In this document: piece after piece, positions 34,123 through 41,951 of the stretch
Layout: every line of letters starts with the position of its first letter
Numbering within the stretch: the first letter of the stretch is position 1
Assembly: GCA_019264575.1 (NCBI GenBank)
Contig: JAHUZV010000009.1
Coordinates: forward strand, 24,298-88,297
Direction of reading: 5' to 3'
Length of the DNA: 64,000 nucleotides
From: Vulcanococcus sp.
GTDB taxonomy: Bacteria > Cyanobacteriota > Cyanobacteriia > PCC-6307 > Cyanobiaceae
Translations under genes and position numbers: made by a program
Notes under the pieces: model-generated
What the model saw: the letters and a program-made list of their open reading frames with translations, nothing else
Databases searched by the model: none
What the model was told of the DNA's origin: nothing

Positions 34123-34679
34123 ATCCGCTGCAGCATCCAGATGCTGATCCAAAGCCCGATCACGTGGGCAAACAGCACCTGCGTGTTGCTCAGCACCGAC
34201 AGCATCTCGAGCGAGGTGATCGGGTAGTTGGTGATGCGCCCGCCCGGGGTGGTCATCGCTCCGCCGAAGGCGAAACCCGCTTGCATCGAGGCCTGCACAA
34301 ATAGGCTCCCGGCAAGCGACTGGTAGCCCACGGTGCCCAGGGTGAGGCCCACCAGGTCGGCCAGCACGCTGCGTTTAATCAGCCGAGCGGTTTCGCCTTT
34401 GCTGGGGTGCACCGGCCCGTTGAGGGCCCGTCCGCAGCGCACGATCAGGCCGCTCTGCCAGATCGACCAAAGCAGCACCACAAAGGCCAGGCTCGTGAGC
34501 GACAGGCCAGGGCCCAGACCCAGGGCTTTGTCGGCGCGGGCAGCAATCTGGCCACCGATGTTGTTGAAGAGCAGCACCCCCAGCACCACCACCCCGAGCA
34601 CCACCTGGGACCAGAGCCGAATCCAGCCCATCCGCCGTAGGGCGGCGGAGATCAGTTGCAGGTCGAGGCGATCGGCCAT
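34101..34679 (-). CDS. DUF3611 family membrane protein
   Basis: A 192-residue cyanobacterial/plastid integral membrane protein with about four to five hydrophobic segments ([77 protein letters not shown]). It matches DUF3611 by these patterns and by the R-x-GKALN-type loop [20 protein letters not shown]. Function unknown. The ATG at 34679 begins [20 protein letters not shown]. It is divergent from ribF and overlaps surE at its 3' end. Confidence 0.82.
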   Translation of the reverse strand: MADRLDLQLISAALRRMGWIRLWSQVVLGVVVLGVLLFNNIGGQIAARADKALGLGPGLSLTSLAFVVLLWSIWQSGLIVRCGRALNGPVHPSKGETARLIKRSVLADLVGLTLGTVGYQSLAGSLFVQASMQAGFAFGGAMTTPGGRITNYPITSLEMLSVLSNTQVLFAHVIGLWISIWMLQRIYRPSGS

Positions 34680-34770
34680 GGGAAGGAGCGAGGGCGCCGG
34701 AGATGGCCCAAACCTGCCATGGGAGGATGCCTGGGGCGAGGGCCTGGATGCGCTTGTTGGTGAACCGGCC

Positions 34771-35772
34771 TTGATTCCTCTGCGCAGTCCTGAGCAAGCC
34801 GCACGGCCCACAGCCATTGCGCTGGGCAGTTTTGATGGGCTGCACCGGGGGCACCGACGGGTGATTGCTGCGGTGGTGGAGCGGGCAGCAGCGGCGCAAC
34901 TCGTGCCCACGGTGGTGAGCTTCTGGCCCCATCCGCGGGAGGTGCTCTATGGCGAGGCGCGGCTGCGGCTGGATCTTCCCGCCGAAAAGATCCATCTGCT
35001 CGAACCGCTCGGTATTGAGCAGTTGGTGTTGGTGCCCTTCACGCCGGAACTGGCCGCCCTCAGCCCGGAGCAGTTCGTAGAGCAGGTGCTGGTGGAGCAG
35101 CTGCAGGCCCAGCTGGTGGCTGTGGGCGAAAACTTCCGCTTTGGCGCCGGCCGCAGCGGAGATATCCATGCCTTGCGCGAGCTCTGCGCTGAGCGGGGGA
35201 TTGAGCTCGTTGTGCAGCCGATCCTCAGCGATGGCACCGGTCGGTTGAGCAGTAGCCGGATCCGCCGGGCGCTCGAGGGCGGACAGCTGCAGGAGCCGGC
35301 GGCGTTGTTGGATCGCCCCTATCGCTTTGGCGGCCGGGTGGTGCGGGGGCGCGGGCTGGGCCGCGAGCTGGGTTGGCCCACCGCCAACCTCCAGGTGGAT
35401 GGCCGCAAGTTTTTGCCCCAGCAGGGGGTGTATGCCGCCTGGGTGTGGCTGCAGGGAGAACAGCTGCCCGGCGAACGGCTGGCGGCGGTGATGAATCTGG
35501 GGCCGCAGCCCACGGTGGATCCCACTGCTCCATCGGCGGTGGAGGTGCACTTGCTTGGGCGGCGCCTGGATCTGGAGGGAGCGGAGCTGCTGGTGGAACC
35601 GGTGGCGCTGCTGCGCCAACAGCAGCGTTTCGAAAGCCTGGAAGCGCTGGTGGCACAAATCAGCCGCGATGCGGCACAGGCTGAGCAGCTGCTGGGCTCA
35701 GCCGGCGGGGTAGGCGTTGGCCAGGCCCCAGCTGATGAAGGCAGCAATCGCCCCCAGCAGCAGAATCCCTGA
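34771..35772 (+). CDS. ribF: Bifunctional riboflavin kinase / FAD synthetase
   Basis: Converts riboflavin to FMN and FAD. The N-terminal nucleotidyltransferase domain (about 1-165) has the signature ALGSFDGLHRGHRRVI, then VVSFWPHPREVL and GENFRFGAGRSGD with the ISSSxIR-like LSSSRIRRAL. The C-terminal flavokinase domain (about 170-305) has GRVVRGRGLGRELGWPTANL and VMNLGPQPTV. TTG 34771 (MIPLRSPEQA) was preferred to an ATG at 34678 that would collide with the divergent DUF3611 start; the ATG remains possible. The last 24 codons (after QAEQLL) are not family-like and run antisense through the micro-gene at 35698. Confidence 0.9.
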   Translation: MIPLRSPEQAARPTAIALGSFDGLHRGHRRVIAAVVERAAAAQLVPTVVSFWPHPREVLYGEARLRLDLPAEKIHLLEPLGIEQLVLVPFTPELAALSPEQFVEQVLVEQLQAQLVAVGENFRFGAGRSGDIHALRELCAERGIELVVQPILSDGTGRLSSSRIRRALEGGQLQEPAALLDRPYRFGGRVVRGRGLGRELGWPTANLQVDGRKFLPQQGVYAAWVWLQGEQLPGERLAAVMNLGPQPTVDPTAPSAVEVHLLGRRLDLEGAELLVEPVALLRQQQRFESLEALVAQISRDAAQAEQLLGSAGGVGVGQAPADEGSNRPQQQNP

Positions 35773-35814
35773 GATCAGCACCAGCATTGGGCTGTCGGAT
35801 CCGCCCTGCGCCAT
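35698..35814 (-). CDS. Putative 38-residue single-pass membrane protein
   Basis: The frame ATG (35814) to TGA (35698) encodes a polar N-terminus (MAQGGSDSP), one strong hydrophobic helix (LVLISGILLLGAIAAFISWG) and a short tail (LANAYPAG). Length and design are like the small one-helix subunits of photosystems and cytochrome b6f, but I cannot match it to PsbX, PsbM, Psb30, PetN or PetL. It overlaps the atypical ribF 3' tail by 75 bp in antisense. The ribosome-binding site is weak (AGGG close to the start). Coding looks real because the helix is clean and codon use is normal. Confidence 0.6.
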   Translation of the reverse strand: MAQGGSDSPMLVLISGILLLGAIAAFISWGLANAYPAG

Positions 35815-35874
35815 GGCCCTGTGATGGCATGTGTGCGCACACCCTAAGCAGCCCCTCTTGCCTCAGTTCTGTTC

Positions 35875-36939
35875 ATGACGGCCCCTGCACAACCCCAGCC
35901 GGTGTTGCGCCTGCTCGACGCCAACCTCGATCGCGCCCGCGAAGGCTTGCGGGTGGTGGAGGACTGGTGCCGCTTCGGGCTGGATCGTGCCGATCTGGTG
36001 GCGCGGCTCAAGGATCTGCGCCAGCGGCTGGGGCTGCTCCATGCCGAGCGCTACAAGCAGGCGCGGCATACGGCTGGCGACGTGGCGGCCGGCATGGCCC
36101 ATCCCGCCCAGGCCCAGCGGCAGGAGCCCGCGGCGGTGGTGGCGGCCAACTGCGGCCGGGTGCAGGAGGCGCTGCGGGTGCTCGAGGAATTCGGCCGCGC
36201 TGAGGATCCAACCCTGGCCGCCGAAGCGGCCGCGATCCGCTACGCCCTTTACGACCTGGAGGTGGAGTTGCTGCGGGCCTGCCCATCGGCCCATCAACGC
36301 CGGGAGCAGTTGCAGAGCTGCCGCCTGTATCTGATCACCAGCCCATCCCCGCAGCTTGAGGCTGTGGTGGAAGCGGCGCTTGAGGGCGGTGTGCGCCTGG
36401 TGCAGTACCGCGCCAAGGAGGGCAGCCTGGGGGCAGATGGTGAGCCGATCACCGATACGGAGCGGTTGGCGCAGGCCCAGGCGCTGCGCCAGCTCTGCAG
36501 CCGCAAGGGGGCTCTGTTTCTGGTGAACGATCGGATCGATCTGGCTCTGGCGGTGGATGCCGATGGCGTGCATCTGGGGCAAGGCGATCTGCCGCCGGCG
36601 CTGGCGCGGCGTTTGCTCGGCCCCGAGAAGTTGATTGGCCGCAGCACTCACGCCCTCAGCCAGCTGCGTGAGGCGGTGGCCGATGGCTGCGACTACGTGG
36701 GTGTGGGCCCAGTGCAGGCCACGCCCACCAAGCCCGGCCGCGAGCCCGTGGGCCTGGAGTACGTGCGCCAGGCCGCGGCAGAAAGCCCGATCCCCTGCTT
36801 CGCCATCGGCGGCATCGATGCCAGCAACCTGCCGGATGTGCAGGCCGTGGGCTGCAGCCGGGTGGCAGTGGTTCGAGCGATCACAGCGGCCCCGGATCCT
36901 GCGGCGGCCAGCCGAGAGCTCCTGGAGATGTTGAACTGA
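35875..36939 (+). CDS. thiE: Thiamine-phosphate synthase with N-terminal extra domain
   Basis: Joins HMP-PP and thiazole phosphate into thiamine phosphate. The C-terminal ThiE TIM barrel (about residues 145-354) shows [73 protein letters not shown] and [12 protein letters not shown]. The N-terminal domain (about 1-135: [51 protein letters not shown]) is the cyanobacterial extension also described as ThiD2-like. It is followed after 4 bp by thiS, so synthesis of the thiazole sulfur carrier and the coupling enzyme are co-transcribed. Confidence 0.94.
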   Translation: MTAPAQPQPVLRLLDANLDRAREGLRVVEDWCRFGLDRADLVARLKDLRQRLGLLHAERYKQARHTAGDVAAGMAHPAQAQRQEPAAVVAANCGRVQEALRVLEEFGRAEDPTLAAEAAAIRYALYDLEVELLRACPSAHQRREQLQSCRLYLITSPSPQLEAVVEAALEGGVRLVQYRAKEGSLGADGEPITDTERLAQAQALRQLCSRKGALFLVNDRIDLALAVDADGVHLGQGDLPPALARRLLGPEKLIGRSTHALSQLREAVADGCDYVGVGPVQATPTKPGREPVGLEYVRQAAAESPIPCFAIGGIDASNLPDVQAVGCSRVAVVRAITAAPDPAAASRELLEMLN

Positions 36940-36943
36940 GCCG

Positions 36944-37171
36944 ATGAGCGAATCCACCACATCCACGATCGAAGTGCGCCTCAATGGCGATCCGATGGCC
37001 TGCCCTGAAGGCCTGTCGCTGCTGCAACTGCTCGAGCTGCGCGGCTACAAACCACAGCTGGTGGTGGTGGAGTTCAACGGTGAGATCCTGCCCAGAGCTT
37101 CTTGGGCGGATCAGCCCGTACGGGAAGCCGATGCGGTGGAAGTGGTCACCATCGTGGGAGGTGGTTCTTAG
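36944..37171 (+). CDS. thiS: Sulfur carrier protein ThiS
   Basis: A 75-residue ubiquitin-like sulfur carrier for thiazole synthesis. It ends in the required diglycine region ([11 protein letters not shown]; the terminal Ser after Gly-Gly-Gly is unusual since the thiocarboxylate is normally on a C-terminal Gly-Gly). The body reads [20 protein letters not shown] and [20 protein letters not shown], typical ThiS. The first ~10 residues ([10 protein letters not shown]) are an extra tail. It lies 4 bp after thiE. Confidence 0.92.
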   Translation: MSESTTSTIEVRLNGDPMACPEGLSLLQLLELRGYKPQLVVVEFNGEILPRASWADQPVREADAVEVVTIVGGGS

Positions 37172-37192
37172 ATTTCATGGCAATTCCTGGGG

Positions 37193-38158
37193 TTGGTTTT
37201 GCCTCAACAGCACTCCACGCCGCTGCTGCGTCGTTTGTTTCGTCGCCTGATGCTTCCTGCGTTGCTCAGTGCGGCCCTGGCGCTGGTGGTGCTGGCCCCT
37301 CAGCCTGCTGAGGCCGCCAGCGGCGGCCGCATCGGTGGTGGCAGCTTCCGCTCGGCACCCATGCCCCGCAGCTACGGCGGCGGTGGTTACAGCGGTGGCG
37401 GCTACCAGCGGGGCTTTGGCGGTGGCATCGGGTTTCCGTTCATCGTTCCCTTCTTCTTCGGCGGTGGTGGCCTGTTCGGCTTCCTGGTGCTGATGGCGGT
37501 GGTGGGCCTGGTGCTGAACGCCTTCCGCGGCGGCGGTGGTGGCGGCCAGGCGTTGCCGGCGGGGATGCGCGGCGGCGATCTCGACAGCTATCGGCCCGAC
37601 GGCCCGGTGGCCATTGCCCAGCTGCAAGTGGGTCTCTTGGCCTCCGCCCGTGAGCTGCAGCGCGATCTGCGCAGCCTGGCCGCCAGCTCTGATACCAGCA
37701 CCAGCAGTGGTTTGCAGCGTGTGCTCCAAGACAGCACCCTGGCGTTGCTGCGTCATCCCGATCTGTGGGTGTACGCCAACGCTGAGGTAGGTCAGGTGCC
37801 GTTCCAGGCGGCCGAATCCACCTTCAACCGCCTCTCGATGACCGAGCGCAGCAAGCTCGCCGGCGAGATCACCACCAATGTGAGCGGTTCCCGCGGCGTG
37901 GCTTCCGCTGCCAGCGCCGGTGATGCCGATGCCACCAGTGACTACATCGCGGTAACCCTGCTGGTGGCCAGCCGCAGCCGCATCACCCTCAAGCCGGTGA
38001 ATGGCAGTGAGGATCTGCGCGAGGCGCTGCGGGTGGTGGGTTCGGTGCCTTCGGATCAGTTGCTGGCGCTTGAGGTGATCTGGCAGCCCGAGGGCGTGGG
38101 CGAAGTGTTGAGCGCCGATGAGCTGATCACCGCCTACCCCGATCTGAAGCATCTCTAA
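37193..38158 (+). CDS. DUF1517 family membrane-anchored protein
   Basis: A cyanobacterial/plastid DUF1517 protein of 321 residues. The N-terminal signal sequence or anchor ends at EAASGGR. A Gly/Ser/Arg-rich segment with GGGGYSGGGYQRGFGGG follows, then one strong membrane segment (FLVLMAVVGLVLNAF) and a soluble domain (about 125-321) containing DLRSLAASSDTSTSSGLQRV, LWVYANAEVGQVPFQAAEST and VGSVPSDQLLALEVIWQPE. The start is uncertain: TTG 37193 gives a basic n-region before the signal core, ATG 37250 starts directly in the core. Function unknown. The Gly-rich part lacks W-x-N triads, so it is not a GrrA. Confidence 0.85.
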   Translation: MVLPQQHSTPLLRRLFRRLMLPALLSAALALVVLAPQPAEAASGGRIGGGSFRSAPMPRSYGGGGYSGGGYQRGFGGGIGFPFIVPFFFGGGGLFGFLVLMAVVGLVLNAFRGGGGGGQALPAGMRGGDLDSYRPDGPVAIAQLQVGLLASARELQRDLRSLAASSDTSTSSGLQRVLQDSTLALLRHPDLWVYANAEVGQVPFQAAESTFNRLSMTERSKLAGEITTNVSGSRGVASAASAGDADATSDYIAVTLLVASRSRITLKPVNGSEDLREALRVVGSVPSDQLLALEVIWQPEGVGEVLSADELITAYPDLKHL

Positions 38159-38160
38159 GG

Positions 38161-38191
38161 CGCGATCTTCGCTTTTTCTGAAGATTTCGCG
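38161..38191. other. Imperfect inverted repeat after the DUF1517 gene
   Basis: CGCGA-TCTTC and GAAGA-TTTCGCG arms enclose a T-rich loop directly after the stop codon. It could stabilise the 3' end, but no T run follows on the plus strand, so I do not call it an intrinsic terminator. Confidence 0.3.
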
Positions 38192-38282
38192 AATTACAGA
38201 AACTCTTCCGCTGGATTTGTGTTGTAAGTCCAGTCGGCGGCGGCCTCGATGTTTAGGTTGATAGCCACTTCAATCCGCTTGC

Positions 38283-38453
38283 GTGTCCGGCTCCGTTCGC
38301 CATTCAGAAACCCGTGCCATGAAATGGCAGGCCAATGGCGAGTTGGCCGGTAGCGATCTGCACGCCCTGCTGAGCCGTCTGCATCAGGTAGAAACCGAGG
38401 AGCGCTCCCGCGAGCTGCAGCAGTGCCTGGGCCGCCGCGCTCAAGAGGCCTGA
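38283..38453 (+). CDS. Putative small protein (56 residues)
   Basis: The frame from GTG 38283 (or ATG 38319, 44 residues) to TGA 38451-38453 lies in an otherwise gene-free stretch. The product reads MKWQANGELAGSDLHALLSR from the ATG and ends in a charged helix (VETEERSRELQQCLGRRAQE). It looks like a compact helical hairpin with a single Cys. It is not recognised, has no convincing ribosome-binding site, and is supported only by composition and lack of an alternative. Confidence 0.45.
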   Translation: MSGSVRHSETRAMKWQANGELAGSDLHALLSRLHQVETEERSRELQQCLGRRAQEA

Positions 38454-38560
38454 TCCTCTGCCTTGAGCGGCTCAACCCTGAAGCCGATCTTCAGGTTGGC
38501 CTCGTTGGGTTGCCGATGTAGCCGCAACGGCGCACAGTGCGGCTCATCTGAACGGTTCGG

Positions 38561-38719
38561 ATGGCACCGCGCTCTCCGCACTGGGTGAACAGCCCCGTGC
38601 TGCTCGAAGCCTTGGAGCGCTACGAGCAACGCCGGCTGCCCCGCTCGATGCAGCTTTGGGTGGAGGCGATGCTCGAGCTCAAAGCTCCGGCGCGGGAGCC
38701 ATTGCGCGGCCACTGCTGA
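38561..38719 (+). CDS. Putative small protein (52 residues) overlapping larB
   Basis: ATG 38561 to TGA 38719 encodes MAPRSPHWVNSPVLLEALER followed by a basic, amphipathic helix (RRLPRSMQLWVEAMLELK) and a terminal Cys. The last 41 bp overlap the larB 3' end on the opposite strand. Not recognised and weakly supported; it could be a chance frame. Confidence 0.38.
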   Translation: MAPRSPHWVNSPVLLEALERYEQRRLPRSMQLWVEAMLELKAPAREPLRGHC

Positions 38720-39410
38720 GGCCACCGGGCCCACTGTTGAGGATGCGTAGGGCGGCCATCGCGGCGCCGTAGCCGTTGTCGATGTTCACCACGCTCAAGC
38801 CTGGAGCGCAGCTGGCCAGCATCCCGTGCAGGGCCGCCTGGCCGCCGGCGCTCACCCCGTAGCCCACGCTCACTGGCACCCCAATCACCGGCTGCGGCAC
38901 CAGCCCGGCCAACACCGTGGGCAGGGCCCCTTCCATTCCGGCGCAGGCGATCAGCACCTGAGCCTGCTCCAGTCGCTCCAGCTGCGCCAGCAGCCGATGC
39001 AGCCCTGCTACGCCTACATCCAGCAACGTTTCGCAGCGCACCCCATGCCAGTGCAGGGCCAGCTGCGCTTCGCTGGCCACCGGCAGATCACTGGTGCCGC
39101 CGCTGAGTACCAGCACCTCACCGAGCTCTGGCTGCGGCGGGGCGGGATTGCCGAGGCTGAGGCAGCGGGCCTCGGCATGAAACTGCAGCTGCTCGAGAAG
39201 CGCGGCACCTGAGGGGTTTGCCTCGATCAGCTCTGCCACGGCTTGCGCTTTGGCGGCATCCACGCGGGTGGCCAGCGCCAGTTCCCCCGCGCTCTGCAGC
39301 CGCAGCAGGATCGATGCGATCTGCTCGGCGGTTTTGTGCTCGCCCCAGATGGCCTCCACCATGCCGATCCGCTGGCGGCGCTGCAGGTCGAGCCGAGCGG
39401 TTTCGGTCAT
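38679..39410 (-). CDS. larB: Nickel-pincer cofactor biosynthesis protein LarB (NCAIR mutase-like)
   Basis: A 243-residue PurE-related protein. LarB carboxylates and hydrolyses nicotinic acid adenine dinucleotide in nickel-pincer nucleotide synthesis. The C-terminal AIR carboxylase-like domain has VLVLSGGTSDLPVASEAQLA, VGVAGLHRLLAQLERL, VLIACAGMEGALPTVLAGL, VIGVPVSVGYG and the PGLSVVNIDNGYGAAMAALR end. The N-terminal part (RQRIGMVEAIWGEHKTAEQI) is the LarB-specific helical region. larC, larE or larA are not in the window. The start overlaps the TIGR03792 stop (ATGA). Confidence 0.9.
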   Translation of the reverse strand: MTETARLDLQRRQRIGMVEAIWGEHKTAEQIASILLRLQSAGELALATRVDAAKAQAVAELIEANPSGAALLEQLQFHAEARCLSLGNPAPPQPELGEVLVLSGGTSDLPVASEAQLALHWHGVRCETLLDVGVAGLHRLLAQLERLEQAQVLIACAGMEGALPTVLAGLVPQPVIGVPVSVGYGVSAGGQAALHGMLASCAPGLSVVNIDNGYGAAMAALRILNSGPGGLSSGRAMAPAPEL

Positions 39411-39844
39411 GCCGCTGGCTGCAGCTCGCCTTCAAACACCAGCGGGAACGGATTGCCTTGGCGGGTGCCGGTGGCTTGGCGGGCCAGTTGTTCGAAGCGC
39501 TCCTGCACCGCTTCCACCTCCGCCAGTGGGATCGCTTTCCACTGCTCGCGGCTGGCCCAGCGGATCAGCAGGGTGCCCTCTTCTCGCTCCGCATCCCAGA
39601 GCAAATCACGCCCGAGATAACCCTCTTGCTCAGCCAGCCAGGGTTCCCAGCTGCCCCGTTCGGCTTCCAGCCAGGCTTGGCGGGCTTCAGCCGGCACCTT
39701 CACGCGTAGGTGCTCCACCACCGCCACTTCAAAGCTGCCGCCGGGCTGTTGCTGCTCAGCGATCGCCACATCGGGATGGCCGGCCAGCAACATCAGCAGG
39801 AATAGAGCGTGGGCCAAAACCCTAGCCAGCGTGCGCCGGCTCAT
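39407..39844 (-). CDS. TIGR03792 family exported protein
   Basis: A 145-residue cyanobacterial protein of the TIGR03792 type. A signal peptide spans about residues 1-29 ([20 protein letters not shown] to IAE). The domain has [39 protein letters not shown] and [17 protein letters not shown], resembling an antibiotic-biosynthesis-monooxygenase-like ferredoxin fold. Function unknown. It overlaps both ispF (start) and larB (stop) by 4 bp, so the three genes form one unit. Confidence 0.85.
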   Translation of the reverse strand: MSRRTLARVLAHALFLLMLLAGHPDVAIAEQQQPGGSFEVAVVEHLRVKVPAEARQAWLEAERGSWEPWLAEQEGYLGRDLLWDAEREEGTLLIRWASREQWKAIPLAEVEAVQERFEQLARQATGTRQGNPFPLVFEGELQPAA

Positions 39845-40326
39845 GGCTTCTGCAGCAGGGCCACCGCCTGGCAGGAGATGCCCTCCTCGCGGCCCTCGGG
39901 GCCCAGCTTTTCGTTGGTGGTGGCCTTCACGCCCACTTGATCAGGTTCGAGCCCCATGCGGGCGGCAATGGCAGCGCGCATCGCTGCGATGTGGGGTTTG
40001 AGCTTGGGCCGCTCAGCGATCACCACCGAATCCACATTGATCACGCTCCAGCCCCGCTCGGCCACCAGCGCCACCACCTGCTCCAGTAGCACCAGGCTGT
40101 CGGCCCCCTTCCACTGCGGATCATCGGGCGGGAAGTATTTGCCGATGTCGCCCAGGGAGAGGGCGCCCAGCAGTGCATCCATGATCGCGTGCACCAGCAC
40201 ATCGGCATCGCTGTGGCCATCAAGGCCCAGGCCGGCCGGATGCTCCAGCTGTTGGCCCCCCAGGATCAGCGGCCGGCCCGGCACCAAGCGGTGGATGTCG
40301 TAACCGTTGCCGATGCGGAGCTGCAT
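39841..40326 (-). CDS. ispF: 2-C-methyl-D-erythritol 2,4-cyclodiphosphate synthase
   Basis: Fifth step of the MEP pathway to isoprenoids (chlorophyll phytyl tail, carotenoids, quinones). At 161 residues it has normal length. Motifs are: [20 protein letters not shown] with the Asp-x-His zinc site, [39 protein letters not shown] and [20 protein letters not shown]. All metal and diphosphate-binding residues are present. It heads the ispF-TIGR03792-larB unit. Confidence 0.97.
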   Translation of the reverse strand: MQLRIGNGYDIHRLVPGRPLILGGQQLEHPAGLGLDGHSDADVLVHAIMDALLGALSLGDIGKYFPPDDPQWKGADSLVLLEQVVALVAERGWSVINVDSVVIAERPKLKPHIAAMRAAIAARMGLEPDQVGVKATTNEKLGPEGREEGISCQAVALLQKP

Positions 40327-40394
40327 GGAGATGGGGCGGTGACGCTCTGGATGTCTGGCCCGACCCTATCTCTGCCTGCCTTTAGAGCAGTTGC

Positions 40395-40826
40395 TCACTC
40401 CGCGCTGAGCACCTGCAGCCGGTTGCCATCGCGCCCCATCACCAGTACTGCGGCGCCGGGCGGGAGGGTGCGCTGGGGATCGAGGTTGGTCGCCGCCCAG
40501 CTTTGGCCCTGCCAGCGCACTCGCCCGCTGGGTTCGTTGCTGCTGAAGCCGCTGATCACGGTGGCCTGCTCGCTGGCTCCACTGGCCGGAATCGATCGCT
40601 CTCGTCGCCGCGACCAGCGCTGCAGCAGCATTAGCCCCCCCGCCGTGGCTGCAACGAACAGCAGCAGCTGGCCAGCTAGCGCCAGCGCCGGCAGCAGCGC
40701 CGTGAGCACCGACAACGCCAAGGCCGAAAGTGCCGCTGCCAGCAGCCCATCGAATTCAGCCCCGAGCCATTCCGCTGCCAACAGAGCCAGGCCCAGCAGA
40801 AACCAGATCAGTGGAGCTGGAACCAT
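40395..40826 (-). CDS. NfeD-like membrane protein
   Basis: A 143-residue short NfeD: two or three N-terminal hydrophobic segments (LIWFLLGLALLAAEWLG, LLAAALSALALSVLTALLPA, GQLLLFVAATAGGLMLL) and a C-terminal OB-like domain (GRVRWQGQSWAATNLDPQRT, LPPGAAVLVMGRDGNRLQVL). NfeD proteins pair with SPFH/stomatin proteins, and an SPFH gene lies divergently 58 bp away, which supports a joint membrane-organising role. The ATG at 40826 was chosen; the longer open frame is shadow of the SPFH gene. Confidence 0.88.
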   Translation of the reverse strand: MVPAPLIWFLLGLALLAAEWLGAEFDGLLAAALSALALSVLTALLPALALAGQLLLFVAATAGGLMLLQRWSRRRERSIPASGASEQATVISGFSSNEPSGRVRWQGQSWAATNLDPQRTLPPGAAVLVMGRDGNRLQVLSAE

Positions 40827-40884
40827 GGCTGGTGGAGCAACCCGCTCATGCTGCCTAGCTTGAGGCCAGCGCGCCTCTCTGCCT

Positions 40885-41799
40885 GTGGAAACCCTCTTCG
40901 GCCTGCCGGCTCTGGCGGTGATTGCCTTTCTGGGCATCAACGGGGTGAAGGTCACCAGCGGCGGCCAGTCGCGGCTGGTGGAGCGGCTCGGCAAGTACGA
41001 CCGCCAGCTGCAGCCGGGGCTCTCGTTTGTGTTGCCGGTGGTGGAGCGGGTGGTGAGCCATGAATCGCTGAAGGAGCGGGTGCTCGATATCCCGCCGCAG
41101 CAATGCATCACCCGCGACAACGTGGCGATCGAGGTGGATGCCGTGGTCTATTGGCAGCTGCTGGAGCACTCCCGCGCCTATTACGCCGTTGACAACCTGC
41201 AGGCGGCGATGGTGAACCTGGTGCTCACGCAGATCCGAGCCGAGATGGGCAAGCTCGATCTCGATCAAACCTTCACCACCCGCCAGGAGGTGAATGAGGC
41301 GCTGCTGCGCGAGCTCGATCAGGCCACCGATCCCTGGGGCGTGAAGGTGACCCGCGTGGAGCTGCGCGATATCCAGCCCTCCCGTGGCGTGCAGCAGGCG
41401 ATGGAGCAGCAGATGACGGCCGAGCGTGAAAAGCGCGCTGCAATCCTGCGCTCCGAGGGTGAGAAGGAATCACAGCTGAATGCAGCCCGCGGCCGGGCTG
41501 AGGCGTTGGTGCTTGATGCCAAGGCCAAGCAGGAAGCCCTGGTGCTGGAGGCCCAAGCCCAGGCCCAGCAGCAAACCCTCCTGGCCCAAGCCCGCGCCGA
41601 TGCCGCCACACGCTTGGCCGAGGCGATGCAGGCCAACCCTCAGGCGGCTGAAGCGATCCGCTTACTTCTCGCCCGCGATTGGATGGCTATGGGGGAGCAG
41701 ATGGCCAACGCCCCTGCCGGAAGTGTGCTGATGGTGGATCCTCAGAGCCCTGCTTCTCTGCTTACGGCGCTGCGGGATCTGCAGAAGCCGCAGGGCTGA
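40885..41799 (+). CDS. SPFH/Band 7 (stomatin-like) protein
   Basis: A 304-residue membrane-anchored SPFH protein. An N-terminal hydrophobic hairpin (ALAVIAFLGINGVKV) is followed by the PHB domain (about 30-190: LVERLGKYDRQLQPGLSFVL, QCITRDNVAIEVDAVVYWQL, DQATDPWGVKVTRVELRDIQ). A long Ala/Glu/Gln coiled coil follows (about 175-250, EREKRAAILRSEGEKESQLN, AQAQAQQQTLLAQARADAAT). The start is a GTG at 40885. It is divergent from the NfeD-like partner. A perfect inverted repeat lies downstream. Confidence 0.93.
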   Translation: METLFGLPALAVIAFLGINGVKVTSGGQSRLVERLGKYDRQLQPGLSFVLPVVERVVSHESLKERVLDIPPQQCITRDNVAIEVDAVVYWQLLEHSRAYYAVDNLQAAMVNLVLTQIRAEMGKLDLDQTFTTRQEVNEALLRELDQATDPWGVKVTRVELRDIQPSRGVQQAMEQQMTAEREKRAAILRSEGEKESQLNAARGRAEALVLDAKAKQEALVLEAQAQAQQQTLLAQARADAATRLAEAMQANPQAAEAIRLLLARDWMAMGEQMANAPAGSVLMVDPQSPASLLTALRDLQKPQG

Positions 41800-41895
41800 G
41801 GCCCAGCCACGCACCGGCTTCCTGGGCTGGCAAGACCTGAACGACCTGCAGGAAGTAGGGATTGGAGGCCCGCCCCAACAGGGCGTAATCCACAG

Positions 41896-41930
41896 GTGCA
41901 AATCGTTCGATCAGGTCGAACGATTTGCAC
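41896..41930. repeat. Perfect 15-bp inverted repeat between converging genes
   Basis: GTGCAAATCGTTCGA (41896-41910) and TCGAACGATTTGCAC (41916-41930) are exact reverse complements separated by TCAGG. It lies between the SPFH gene (+) and trmD (-). No T run of useful length follows directly on either strand, so it is either a factor-dependent or bidirectional 3' structure or a protein-binding palindrome. Confidence 0.85.
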
Positions 41931-41951
41931 GATCTGATCGCTTTTGCTGGT

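Noticed and set aside
34333-34770. Longer N-terminal extension of RibF
   Set aside because: It is antisense to the DUF3611 gene and lacks family similarity; the nucleotidyltransferase domain begins near 34771.
37340-37430. Second GrrA-like precursor in the Gly-rich part of the DUF1517 protein
   Set aside because: No W-x-N or F-x-N triads and the protein continues into a full DUF1517 domain.
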